41,673 nt of DNA from Paracoccaceae bacterium (GTDB lineage Bacteria; Pseudomonadota; Alphaproteobacteria; Rhodobacterales; Rhodobacteraceae), in assembly GCA_002709405.1 (NCBI GenBank), contig PAQV01000073.1, positions 1-41,673 on the forward strand, written 5' to 3'. Of this stretch, positions 1-8,700 are shown in pieces. The notes beneath the pieces are model-generated. The model worked only from the letters and a program-made list of their open reading frames with translations, did no database searches and was not told the DNA's origin. The position numbers were made by a program, and so were the translations under genes. How positions within the stretch are numbered: the first letter of the stretch is position 1; every line of letters begins with the position of its first letter.

Positions 1-89
1 ACCGCCCCCACACGAGCCTCGACGGGCTCAACCCGTGGGAGTATCACCAACGGTCAGTAGAGAACCAAACCCTGAACAGAGCGAACTAA
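1..89 (+). pseudogene. C-terminal tail of an IS3-family transposase (OrfB), cut by the window edge
   Basis: Reading from base 3, the frame gives RPHTSLDGLNPWEYHQRS and then a short tail ending NRAN before TAA at 87-89. The RPHxSLxGLxPxE signature followed by a tail ending in NRAN is characteristic of the extreme C-terminus of IS3-family OrfB transposases (DDE integrase-type), after the catalytic glutamate. Only about 28 residues are in view, so I cannot say whether the element is intact upstream. The family call is from motif recognition; the group within IS3 is not determined. Confidence 0.72.
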
Positions 90-118
90 AAAACGCGGAC
101 TCTTGGGGGAGCAGGTCA
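1..118 (+). mobile_element. 3' end of an IS3-family insertion sequence, with probable right terminal repeat
   Basis: The transposase tail ends at 89. It is followed by a short stretch with GGGGGAGCAGGTCA at 105-118. IS3-family ends typically carry imperfect inverted repeats finishing in TGA/TCA, often with a G/C-rich run just inside, so the outer boundary is placed at the TCA at 116-118. The left end is outside the window, so the inverted-repeat match and the 3-4 bp target duplication cannot be tested here. Confidence 0.5.
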
Positions 119-451
119 AGAGGCATCTTCGTCTGCGGGGTCGGATGTCAGAGAGATGACGTTCATTTATGCGATAATGCTCGCCGAAACGGCAAAGGTA
201 ATTGGAATCGTCTCTCGCGTTTGCCATGCGGGCATTCGGTTGCATTCAAGGTAAAAAGGCTGAAAAGGGATAATATGGTTGGAATGTTATTAAGTTAGAG
301 TTGGGCGAAAAATACCGCGCGACACAGCCGCCTCTTGCGAACACCTTTCGGTAAGACCTGTCTGATAGATAGAAAGAAGCCTAGGGGGCGGAACTAAGGA
401 ACATAAAGAGAAATGCCTGTGTGTTCCAGGGGCGGGCGCCAGAGGACGGAA
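119..451. other. Gene-free stretch between the IS end and mprF
   Basis: This interval is AT-richer than the rest of the window and has no convincing gene. An 87-codon open frame at 35-298 starts inside the IS tail in another phase and resembles nothing I know. An AT-rich patch around 265-280 (GGGATAATATGG) could serve as a -10 element for mprF, but I found no well-spaced -35 hexamer. No tRNA, sRNA or terminator is visible. Confidence 0.4.
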
Positions 452-3193
452 ATGGCTAACGGCAAAGGAGTTCAGTCAATCAGGAGCGTGCTTCCTGCCA
501 CGGTTGGAGTTTTACTCTTTGGTGCGGGAGCCTATGCGTTGTACCAGCTACTTCGTCCGGTGGAGCCGGCTGAAATCGCAGCGTATTTTCAGGCCACGCC
601 TGCGCTTGTTCTGTTACAGGTGGCCGGAGCAACAGCGGCGAGTTACGCTGTGTTGCTGCTCTATGATTGGTATGCGCTGCGCTACATTGGGAAGTCCTTG
701 CCGCCAACCGTCGTCGCTTTGGCTGGTTTTCTCGGATATGCCTTTGGGAACATGATTGGGGCGAGCGTGGTGTCTGGCGGGGCAGTCCGATATCGTGTCT
801 ACTCGACTGCCGGGCTCAATGTTTTCGATGTGGCGGCAGTTTCGGGCTATGTAGCGGTGGCGTTGGGCACGGGCCTGTCCCTGATCGGGTTGACAGCACT
901 GGCTATACATCCCGCTCCGGTAGTGGGATTTTTGCCTTACGGAACCGCAGTGATTCAGGTTATCTCTGGATCCATTCTTGCGACCTCTGTCACCTTTATC
1001 CTTTGGCTTTCGGTTTCGCAAAGAAGCCTGAATGTTCGGCGAATACGATTGCGTATGCCCCCCCCTCGTGACCTTGCGGGACAGGCGGTGATCACGATGA
1101 TCGATGTCGCCGCGGCCGGCCTTGCGCTGTGGATTCTGCTGCCTGAAGGAAAACCTGATTTTGCAGTGTTCCTGGCCATATTCAGCGCGGCCACGATGGT
1201 CGGTGTGCTCAGTCACGTTCCGGGTGGTATCGGGGTCTTTGAAACAGTCGTGATCGGGACGATGCCGGCTGCGGTTTCGGTTGGTGATTCTGCTGCCGCC
1301 TTGCTGATGTTCAGGTTGATTTACTTCGTTCTTCCCTTCTTGTTGGGCCTCCTTGTCGTCGCCCTGAATGAAGTTCGAATGGCCAGCGTTGCCGGTCGAC
1401 GCAGCTTTCCCGGATGTCCACCTGCGGTCCGCTCTGCTCTGGAGGGAGTGCATGGGCTCGTTCCGGGGCTGGTTGCGGTGACGACGTTTGGTTGTGGCGC
1501 TTACCTGCTAGTGATCTCGATGGTTCCGGCCATAGGGGCGGATGCAGCGGTGCGACACGATCTGCTAGGGCAAATTCTTCTGGAGAGTGGAGCACTTGTC
1601 GCGGCCATCGCCGGCGGGGTCCTGATGATCCTGTCTCACGGCTTGTTACGCCGTCGGTCGTCGGCCTTCTGGTTGACCGTAGCGGCACTGTTCGGGGGGG
1701 CAGTTGCGACTTGGGTCAGTGGGCGTGCAATTGACAACGCGCTTTTGCTGGTCGGAGTGGCCTTGTTGTTGATCAGTTTTCGAGCTTCTTTCGACCGCCC
1801 CGGGCGATTGACCCAGGACGCGTTCGAGGCCCGTTGGTTTGCAAAAATCTGTGCAGTATGCATCGCAGCAACGACTTTTTTCTTCTTTGTTCACAAGACG
1901 GTGCCCTATTCATCCGATCTGTGGATTGATTTTTCGGGGCGGTCTGAAACGCCCAGGGCCTTGAGGGCTGGACTGGCGGCGTCGGCCGTTTTTTTCTTTT
2001 TTGGACTTAATCTTCTGGTGCGACCGTCGCACCGCGTGCGATCGCAGGAAGCCGACGCTGTTTCATTGGAGGCCGCCGCGAAGATAGTTGCGTGTTCAGA
2101 CTATCCTCAAGGGTGGCTCAGTCAGACGGGCGATAAGCAGTTGCTGTTCTCGGAGAGTGGACGCTCATTCCTGATGTATGCTGTACAGGGCCGATCCTGG
2201 ATTGCCATGGGAGACCCGGTCGGGGACACGCAGGAGTTTGAGGGCCTTTGCTGGATGTTTTCCGAGTTGGCGGCTCAGGCAAACGGCCGACCGCTTTTTT
2301 ACGAGGTGAGCGCGCGACACCTGTCGCTTTGGCCGGAACTTGGTTTTGCTCTCAACAAGGTCGGTGAAGAAGCGGTCGTGCGTCTCGACTCGTTCACTCT
2401 TGGTGGCCGGCGGTTCAAGACAATGCGTGCGGCATTGAACAAGCGCAAGCGAGAGGGGTACGCGCTGGACATCTTGCAGCCTCCGCATTCCCCTGCGGTG
2501 ATTGACCGGCTGAATGCTATTTCCGATGCTTGGCTGGCCTCGAGGGCAGGTCGTGAAAAGGGCTTTTCGGTTGGAAGGTTTGACGCGAATTACCTGGGGC
2601 ATTTCGACATCGGTCTGGTGCGCAACAATGGCGAAGCAGTGGCTTTTGCCAACATCATGGCGGTGGACGGCGGGCGCTATGCCGCTGTGGACCTCATGCG
2701 CTACATGCCTGAAGAGGCGTCAGGCGTGATGGAGTTCATGTTTCTGGAACTTCTCTCCTATTATCGAGACCGAGGTGGTGAGGAATTCAGCCTGGGTATC
2801 GCTCCTCTTTCGGGACTTTCAGAGCGCTCGATGGCCCGATCCTGGAATCGGTTCGGGAGGTTGATCTATCGGCATGGCGGGGCGTTCTACAATTTCGAGG
2901 GACTGAGAGCGTTCAAGCAGAAATTCCAGCCCGAGTGGCGGCCGTGTTACCTGGCTTTGCCGCCGGGCGTCCTTCCATTACGGGCTATTGGCGATGCGGC
3001 TTTGCTGATTGCGGGGAAAAGGACGCAATCGGTTCGCAGCACTTTGGGCAAGGCAGATTGGGAAGACGAGGCCGATCGGGAATTCCGACGGATTTCAGAG
3101 CTGAAAGCGCGCGAAAGCGCCGCGTCTTGCGATCCTCCGGAAACCGGCTTTCAAAACGATGCGCTGTCGCGGAAAAAGGCGGGTCGAAAATGA
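452..3193 (+). CDS. mprF: MprF: bifunctional lysyl/aminoacyl-phosphatidylglycerol flippase and synthetase
   Basis: The protein (913 aa) transfers an amino acid from aminoacyl-tRNA to phosphatidylglycerol and flips the product outward, lowering the negative charge of the membrane; this gives resistance to cationic peptides and acid in other bacteria. The first ~500 residues are a string of hydrophobic segments, as in the flippase domain. The C-terminal part is a DUF2156 synthase domain, with GDPVGD near residue 585, the basic KTMRAALNKRKREGY stretch near 655, and FxQKFxPEWRPxYLA near the end. The length is slightly above the usual ~840-870. ATG 452 is preferred because AGAGG lies 6 bases upstream; ATG 413 in the same frame would add 13 residues. 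Base composition is visibly poorer in GC than the downstream genes (TTTTTTCTTCTTT-type runs), and the gene abuts an IS end, which suggests horizontal acquisition. No AcvB/LpiB-type partner lipase follows. The transferred amino acid cannot be read from sequence. Confidence 0.9.
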   Translation: MANGKGVQSIRSVLPATVGVLLFGAGAYALYQLLRPVEPAEIAAYFQATPALVLLQVAGATAASYAVLLLYDWYALRYIGKSLPPTVVALAGFLGYAFGNMIGASVVSGGAVRYRVYSTAGLNVFDVAAVSGYVAVALGTGLSLIGLTALAIHPAPVVGFLPYGTAVIQVISGSILATSVTFILWLSVSQRSLNVRRIRLRMPPPRDLAGQAVITMIDVAAAGLALWILLPEGKPDFAVFLAIFSAATMVGVLSHVPGGIGVFETVVIGTMPAAVSVGDSAAALLMFRLIYFVLPFLLGLLVVALNEVRMASVAGRRSFPGCPPAVRSALEGVHGLVPGLVAVTTFGCGAYLLVISMVPAIGADAAVRHDLLGQILLESGALVAAIAGGVLMILSHGLLRRRSSAFWLTVAALFGGAVATWVSGRAIDNALLLVGVALLLISFRASFDRPGRLTQDAFEARWFAKICAVCIAATTFFFFVHKTVPYSSDLWIDFSGRSETPRALRAGLAASAVFFFFGLNLLVRPSHRVRSQEADAVSLEAAAKIVACSDYPQGWLSQTGDKQLLFSESGRSFLMYAVQGRSWIAMGDPVGDTQEFEGLCWMFSELAAQANGRPLFYEVSARHLSLWPELGFALNKVGEEAVVRLDSFTLGGRRFKTMRAALNKRKREGYALDILQPPHSPAVIDRLNAISDAWLASRAGREKGFSVGRFDANYLGHFDIGLVRNNGEAVAFANIMAVDGGRYAAVDLMRYMPEEASGVMEFMFLELLSYYRDRGGEEFSLGIAPLSGLSERSMARSWNRFGRLIYRHGGAFYNFEGLRAFKQKFQPEWRPCYLALPPGVLPLRAIGDAALLIAGKRTQSVRSTLGKADWEDEADREFRRISELKARESAASCDPPETGFQNDALSRKKAGRK

Positions 3194-3206
3194 CGCTCAT
3201 GAGGGT

Positions 3207-5078
3207 TCACGATGCAGGTGCGTTTCCCCAAGGCCGGTCCCATGACAGGTCAACACGTGTACCCGCAGTTGAGCTTTCGATGATCAGTTCGGCGCCAATG
3301 GCGCGGGCGCGGCGGTGCATGCCGGTCAAGCCAATGCCTCCGCTTTCCGCGGACCGCCGCTCGGGGGAGGACGGCTCAAAACCGCTGCCATTGTCTGTTA
3401 CCGAAATGGACTGACAGCTTGCGGCGATGGTGATCCGGCTGGCCTGCGCATGGCGAACGGCGTTGGTGATGGCTTCCTGCACAATTCGAAGGAGCGTCAG
3501 GTTCTGAGAGGGGCCGGCACCTGGCAGATGGGGATCCGCCTCGATCTGCCAGGCCAGATCGACATGATGACGGGCGAACAGCGGCTCCAGCCGACCCCGC
3601 AACAGGCCCAATTGGGTCGCGATGCTGTCGCCGGCTTCCAGGCTGTCGATCATCAGTCCCATGTCCCGCAGGGCATCCTCAATGGCGGTTTCCAGCACCT
3701 TGTCCTGTTTGGGTTGCGTTGACATGTAGGCCAGCATGTTGACCAATTGACCACCGATCCCGTCGTGCAGGTCCAGAAGGATCCTTTGACGCTCCTCGTC
3801 GATGGCTTGGATCTTGTCTTGCCGGGCGATACGCGAATAGGTGGCTTGCAGCTCGGCCGTCTTGTCGTTGATCGTTGACTGGAGGGCTGCCAGCAGATTT
3901 TCGTAGCGGGCGATCGACCGGGCGAGCTGGAAGAAGATCACCCATAGCAGGCTGAGGATGAAGACCACCGGGATCAGGGTCGAGGTCAGCGCCGGCGCCC
4001 AATCGGGCAAGATATGCCGTGATATCCATTGGCCAAATGCCAGGGCGAGGGCGAGGGCGTAAAGCCCGAAGAGCACGCCAAAATTCAAGGCCGGCGTGGC
4101 GGACCGATGTAGTACCAGGGTGGAAAGCATCAGAAGGGTCAGCAGCAAGAAGCCCAACTGGTAGACGGCAAGGCCAAGCCGGAAGACATCCGGGTGCAAA
4201 AGGCAAAGACCTGCAGCACCGGCGGCCAGCAGGGCAATGGCGACCAGGCGGAACCGGCGGCAGGGGGCTTCAAGAAGAATGCACACGAAACTGAGGGTGC
4301 ACCAGATCTGAAAAGCGGCGGCGAAGTTCCAGAACGTGATCCAGCTTCGGTAATTGGTAATCAGATTGGGATAGACCCAGTGATAACAGACCACCGCGCT
4401 GGCCAGGCTGGCAGCGGCCAGCCAGAAATAGATCATGTCCCGACGATGCATCACCCAGAAGATCAAAAGTGCGCTGCCCGCCAGCATCACCAGAGAGAAA
4501 TTCACCCGGGCGGATCCGACGCGCGCAATGCCCGCCAATTGAAAGGCGAAATCCAGGGCTGCGGCATCGCCGACGTAAAGCGGATAAAGAGAGATATCCT
4601 GGAAGCCGTCGGCAGCCAGGTCTATGGCCAGAACGTTGCCCTGCGGTTTCAGCCCTGCGTTCGGCAAGGTGGCGATGAACGGCCGATGCCAGTGGTGAAA
4701 GTTGCGCCCATCGCCCGACAGCCAGGGCGCCGGGGTCAGGCGGTCTCCGTTGACGGAAATCGAGATCGCGTCGGAAAAGCGCGGCAGGAACACGGCTGTG
4801 ACCCCGTCGGCGGGACCGGTGCGGGCAAAGTCCAGCGTGAACCGGGCCATGTGGATCCCGTCGCCGTGGTCCGACCGCAGGTGGAAGGGCAGGGCGGCCG
4901 GCGCGGGGGATTGGCCCGGCTGGCAACCGCTGCCCCCAAACGGGCAGACGGATACGCGGTCGAAGATGCGCGCGCCCTCAATAGGGCGAAACACCTGGCC
5001 GGGCACAAGCGACACCAGAACGGCCAGGACAAGCACCACGGCCAGGCTGATGCCAAGGCTGCCCAGCAGCCGGGGCAT
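3207..5078 (-). CDS. Sensor histidine kinase, NarL type, with periplasmic domain and seven membrane segments
   Basis: After an N-terminal membrane anchor there is a ~150-residue extracytoplasmic region, then seven clear hydrophobic segments (about residues 185-395), a short coiled coil, and a HisKA_3 dimerisation domain with the phospho-acceptor in RILLDLHDGIGGQL (His near 438). The HATPase follows, with N box EAITNAVRHA, G1 DNGSGF and G2 GGIGLTGM. The order resembles the 7TMR-DISM class of receptors, which sense small extracellular ligands. The C-terminus is complete. ATG 5078 overlaps the regulator stop (TGATG); GTG 5081 in frame is an alternative start giving a GTGA overlap. It is co-transcribed with the response regulator and very likely with the autotransporter. 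It is convergent with mprF, 13 bases away. The ligand is unknown. Confidence 0.88.
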   Translation of the reverse strand: MPRLLGSLGISLAVVLVLAVLVSLVPGQVFRPIEGARIFDRVSVCPFGGSGCQPGQSPAPAALPFHLRSDHGDGIHMARFTLDFARTGPADGVTAVFLPRFSDAISISVNGDRLTPAPWLSGDGRNFHHWHRPFIATLPNAGLKPQGNVLAIDLAADGFQDISLYPLYVGDAAALDFAFQLAGIARVGSARVNFSLVMLAGSALLIFWVMHRRDMIYFWLAAASLASAVVCYHWVYPNLITNYRSWITFWNFAAAFQIWCTLSFVCILLEAPCRRFRLVAIALLAAGAAGLCLLHPDVFRLGLAVYQLGFLLLTLLMLSTLVLHRSATPALNFGVLFGLYALALALAFGQWISRHILPDWAPALTSTLIPVVFILSLLWVIFFQLARSIARYENLLAALQSTINDKTAELQATYSRIARQDKIQAIDEERQRILLDLHDGIGGQLVNMLAYMSTQPKQDKVLETAIEDALRDMGLMIDSLEAGDSIATQLGLLRGRLEPLFARHHVDLAWQIEADPHLPGAGPSQNLTLLRIVQEAITNAVRHAQASRITIAASCQSISVTDNGSGFEPSSPERRSAESGGIGLTGMHRRARAIGAELIIESSTAGTRVDLSWDRPWGNAPAS

Positions 5079-5734
5079 CACAGCAACCCGATCTTCGACG
5101 CGCGCGCCACCGCTTCGATATTCGTGCTGACCTTCAGTTTCTTGTAGGTGTTGTTGATGTGAATCCCCACGGTCCCCACCGAAATTTCAAGCAAATCGGC
5201 AATCTCGCGTCGTTTATACCCCCGGGCGACGAGGTTCAGAACCTCTTGTTCCCGTTGGGTCAAGCTGTTGTCGTCGGCCATGGGCTCGATGTCGTCGGCC
5301 CGGCCCATCACGTCCAGCAGGTAGCGCGCGATCTTGGGGTTCATCGGGCTGCCCCCGTGGATGACCTCGAGGATCTGGCGTGCGACTTCCTCGACCGGAT
5401 CGCTTTTCAGCAGGTAGCCCCTGGCCCCGGCACGGATGGCTTCCATTGCCCGCTGCCGGTCGCCGAAGACGCTGATGACCATGCTGTCGCAGGTCCAGTC
5501 GGCATTGACCGCCGCAGCGATGATTTCCACGCCGGACCCGTCGGGCAGGCCCAGGTCGGTCAGCAGGAAACGCGGCTTGCGGCTTTCGAACAGGGTCCAG
5601 GCGGTGGCCAGGTCGGACGCCACCCCGCAGACGGTCAGGTCGGGATGGGCGTCGATGGTGCGGGCGAACCGCTGGGCCGTGTGCTCCTGGTCCTCGACGA
5701 CCAGGACGGAATAGGGCGGCGCCGTGTCGGTCAT
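5078..5734 (-). CDS. NarL/FixJ-family response regulator
   Basis: This 218-aa two-domain regulator has a receiver domain at residues ~8-125, with the acidic pair in VVEDQ, phospho-acceptor Asp60 in LLTDLGLPDGSG, and the conserved Lys in GYLLKSD. A LuxR-type helix-turn-helix follows (~155-215, LTQREQEVLNLVARGYKRRE and the recognition helix SVGTVGIHINNTYKKL). The gene lies 18 bases downstream of the autotransporter stop on the same strand and overlaps the kinase start, so the three genes look like one transcript. A perfectly sized 7-2-7 inverted repeat, the binding geometry of NarL-type regulators, lies upstream of the autotransporter at 12988-13003. The natural inference is autoregulation of surface-protein expression. 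Confidence 0.92.
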   Translation of the reverse strand: MTDTAPPYSVLVVEDQEHTAQRFARTIDAHPDLTVCGVASDLATAWTLFESRKPRFLLTDLGLPDGSGVEIIAAAVNADWTCDSMVISVFGDRQRAMEAIRAGARGYLLKSDPVEEVARQILEVIHGGSPMNPKIARYLLDVMGRADDIEPMADDNSLTQREQEVLNLVARGYKRREIADLLEISVGTVGIHINNTYKKLKVSTNIEAVARASKIGLL

Positions 5735-5752
5735 GTCCGCCGCCCTCCGTGA

Positions 5753-8700
5753 TCAGAACCGGGCCGTGAAGCCAAGGCCCAGCCCATGGCTGGCAAAGTC
5801 GCTTCCGAATGTGCCGCCATATTCGACCCGCGCCTCGAACCGCTCGGTCTTTGCCAGCGACAGACCCAGAGAGATCCGGCCCAGCTGGTCGGCCACCGGC
5901 ACCGAGGACGTGAACGTCCCGGCCGAGGCAGAGGACATGTCGAGCCGCGCGACCGAGGTCCATTCATCGGCGTTCGACAGGCTGACCCCGGCATTGGCGA
6001 ACATCGTCAGGGACATGCCGTTGCCGACGGTGACCTGCCGGCCGACCTCGACCGAGGGCGTTGCGATCAGGATGGTCTGCGACTGGTCCTGAACGGCGAG
6101 GTTGTAGGCCCCCGCGCCGGTTTCGGTGTAGCCCGAGGCCTGCGTGTAGACCAGGTCGAGGTCCAGCGCCGGGCGGACATAGCCGCTGTCCGACCCGTAG
6201 GTCCTGGATCCGTGCAGGCGGGCGCCGAGGGTCATGATGTCGGTATCGCCTTCGGCCAGCACCGCCGGGGACGCGCCGACAACCGAGCGTTCCAGGTCGT
6301 AACTGCCGTAGCTTGCGCTGAGCGCGCCCGATACGTCGAAGCCGCCGATGCTGCGCCCAAGCGCCAGGGCCACGTAGCCGCCATCACCTTCGGCCGAGGA
6401 ATTGCCCTCGTCGGCGGTAAAGCTGCTGTGCTCGTAGCCGAGCGCCAGGCCGATCGACCATTCGCTGTCCAACAGGGCGCGCGCGCCGCCGCTGACGACG
6501 AACTGGTCTCCGTCATAGCCTCCGGCGCCATCCTGGTCGAAGTTGAGCCCGCCGATGTCGGCCCAGGTGCAGGTGGTCTCTGACGCGGCCAGCCCGACGC
6601 CGGGACGACGGCAGCGCAGGGCACTGTCCATGCGCGACCGGGCGAACATCGCCTGGGTGGCGGCCGCGGCAAGGGCGCTTCCGGGCGTGAACGAAGACAG
6701 CCCGGCCGCATAGGCCGCGGCCCCGTTGTCCTGCGCGCTGAGCGCGTCGAGATCGGCCAGCACGGTTTCATAACCTTCGGCTCCGGAGGCATAGATCCGG
6801 TCCAGGTGCGCGCCCACGGCCGCCTGGTTTTCGTTCAGCGAGCTGTAGGCCGTTCCGAACCGGGTGCCGTTGATCGACAGGACTGCCTCGGTGCCGACCA
6901 TGTCCAGCTGGTAGTCCACCGCGGCCGAATCCACCGCCGCGAAGGTGCCGGTGACGGCGCCTCCGAAGCTGAGCAGGGTGTGGCTGGTGCCCGGCGCAAT
7001 GCGCGAGGCCGCGATGCGCAGCCGCCCGTCCAGCGTGACGTCTCCGTTGAAGGCGATCCGGTCGGACGTGCCGCCCAGGAAATCGGTCGCCAGTTCCAGG
7101 ATGCCGGTGCTGTCCTGCTTGAAGCTGCCGTTCACCGTGACGCTGCGGCCCGGGGTGGTGCCGGCGGTCGTCACCGTGCCCCGGTTCATCACGTGCACGG
7201 TCGAGCTGTCGCCCAGCGTCCAGGTGCCGCCGGTCTGGTTCACCAGGCGGCCAGCGGGCCGGACCGCCAGGGCAGTGGTGTCCGCCGTGGCAAAGGCCGT
7301 GGTCGACGTGTTGTCCGACGATGTCAGCAGAACGTTGCCGTCGATGGATCCGTTGTTGGTGATGGTCAGCCAGCCGCCTTCCGCTTGCGGGAAGTTGCCG
7401 TTGTACTGGATGGCATAGCCCCGGGTGTTGTCCGCGTCGGACCCGCCGGCCACGACCGAGCCTCCGGAATTGATGGCCAGGGTGTTGTAGTAGCCCTCGT
7501 GCACGTAGACCCCGGTGCCTGCGCCGAATCCGCCGCTGACCTGTCCGTTCACGGTCACGCTGACGGCCGCCGAGGATTCCACGGCCGTGGATTGCGCGAA
7601 GATGCCGATGGAGTTCTCGCCCGAGGCGGTGACATTGCCGTTGGCAACCACGGTGACGGTGTTGCTGTTGCCCTCGTTGCCGCCGACGGTGCCCGCGTAA
7701 AGCGTGCCATCGTTGCCATAAAGCCCGCCGCGCCCGCCGATCGACTGGGCGATGATCCCGTAGGCCGATGCGCCGGTGGTCTGGACCGAGCCCGAGGTGG
7801 TGACGTGCACGGTGCTGCCGCTGCCGTCGGTGGCCTGGCCCGAGTTGCCGGGATAGCTGACGTCCAGGGTCGGGGCCGAGACGTCTCCGGCGATGCCGCC
7901 GCCGCCGCCGATGGACTGGGCGATGATCCCGTGGGCACCGGCGCCCCGGGTCGAGATATAGCCGCTGGACAGGTCGACCGTTACCGGCGCGCCATTGCCC
8001 GAGGCGCCGTCCGGCGCGTCGAAACTGATGCTGGAGACGCTTTCGTCGTCGGTTGTGCCGGCCAGGCCGCCGCCGCCGCCGATGGACTGGGCGACCATGC
8101 CGAAGGCCCGCTTGCCATAGGTGTTGATCGGGCCGCCCATGGAAATGTCCACGGTACCGCCTTCGCCCGAAGAGCCGCCGTCGCCGCCGATGGAGACCTC
8201 AAGGTCGACATCCAGCAGTCCGTCTCCGGTGGTGGCCGCGCCCAGCCCGCCGGTGCCGCCTCCACCGCCGATCGACTGGGCCAGCAGGCCGTAGGCGTCG
8301 TTGCCATTGGTGGTCAGGCCGGCATAGCTGCCCGCGTTCACGGTGACGGTGCCGCCGTTGCCCGCGCCGCCGCCGTTGCCGCCATAGCCCGCGCCCAGCG
8401 AGATCCCGGCGTCGACCGACAGCGAATGGATGCTGCCGCCGCCGACATCGATCTCTTCGCCGCCCGCGCCCGCGGCGGTGCCCGCGGCCCCGTGGCCGCC
8501 GCCCGCGCCGACCGATTGCAGCAGCACGGCATGGGCGTTGTTGCCCTTGGTGCTGACGCCGGTGCCGCCGCCGTTGTCGTTGAAGGTCATGTCGATGTTG
8601 CCACCGTTGCCGCTGACGCCGCCGCTGCCGCCAAGTGCCAGGTTGACCGACACCTGTTGGTTGCCGTCGCCGTTGGTCGCTCCGCCGCCGGACCCGCCGC

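Noticed and set aside
35-298. 87-codon open frame at the left end
   Set aside because: It begins inside the transposase tail in another phase, runs over the IS end and has no recognisable content or ribosome-binding site.
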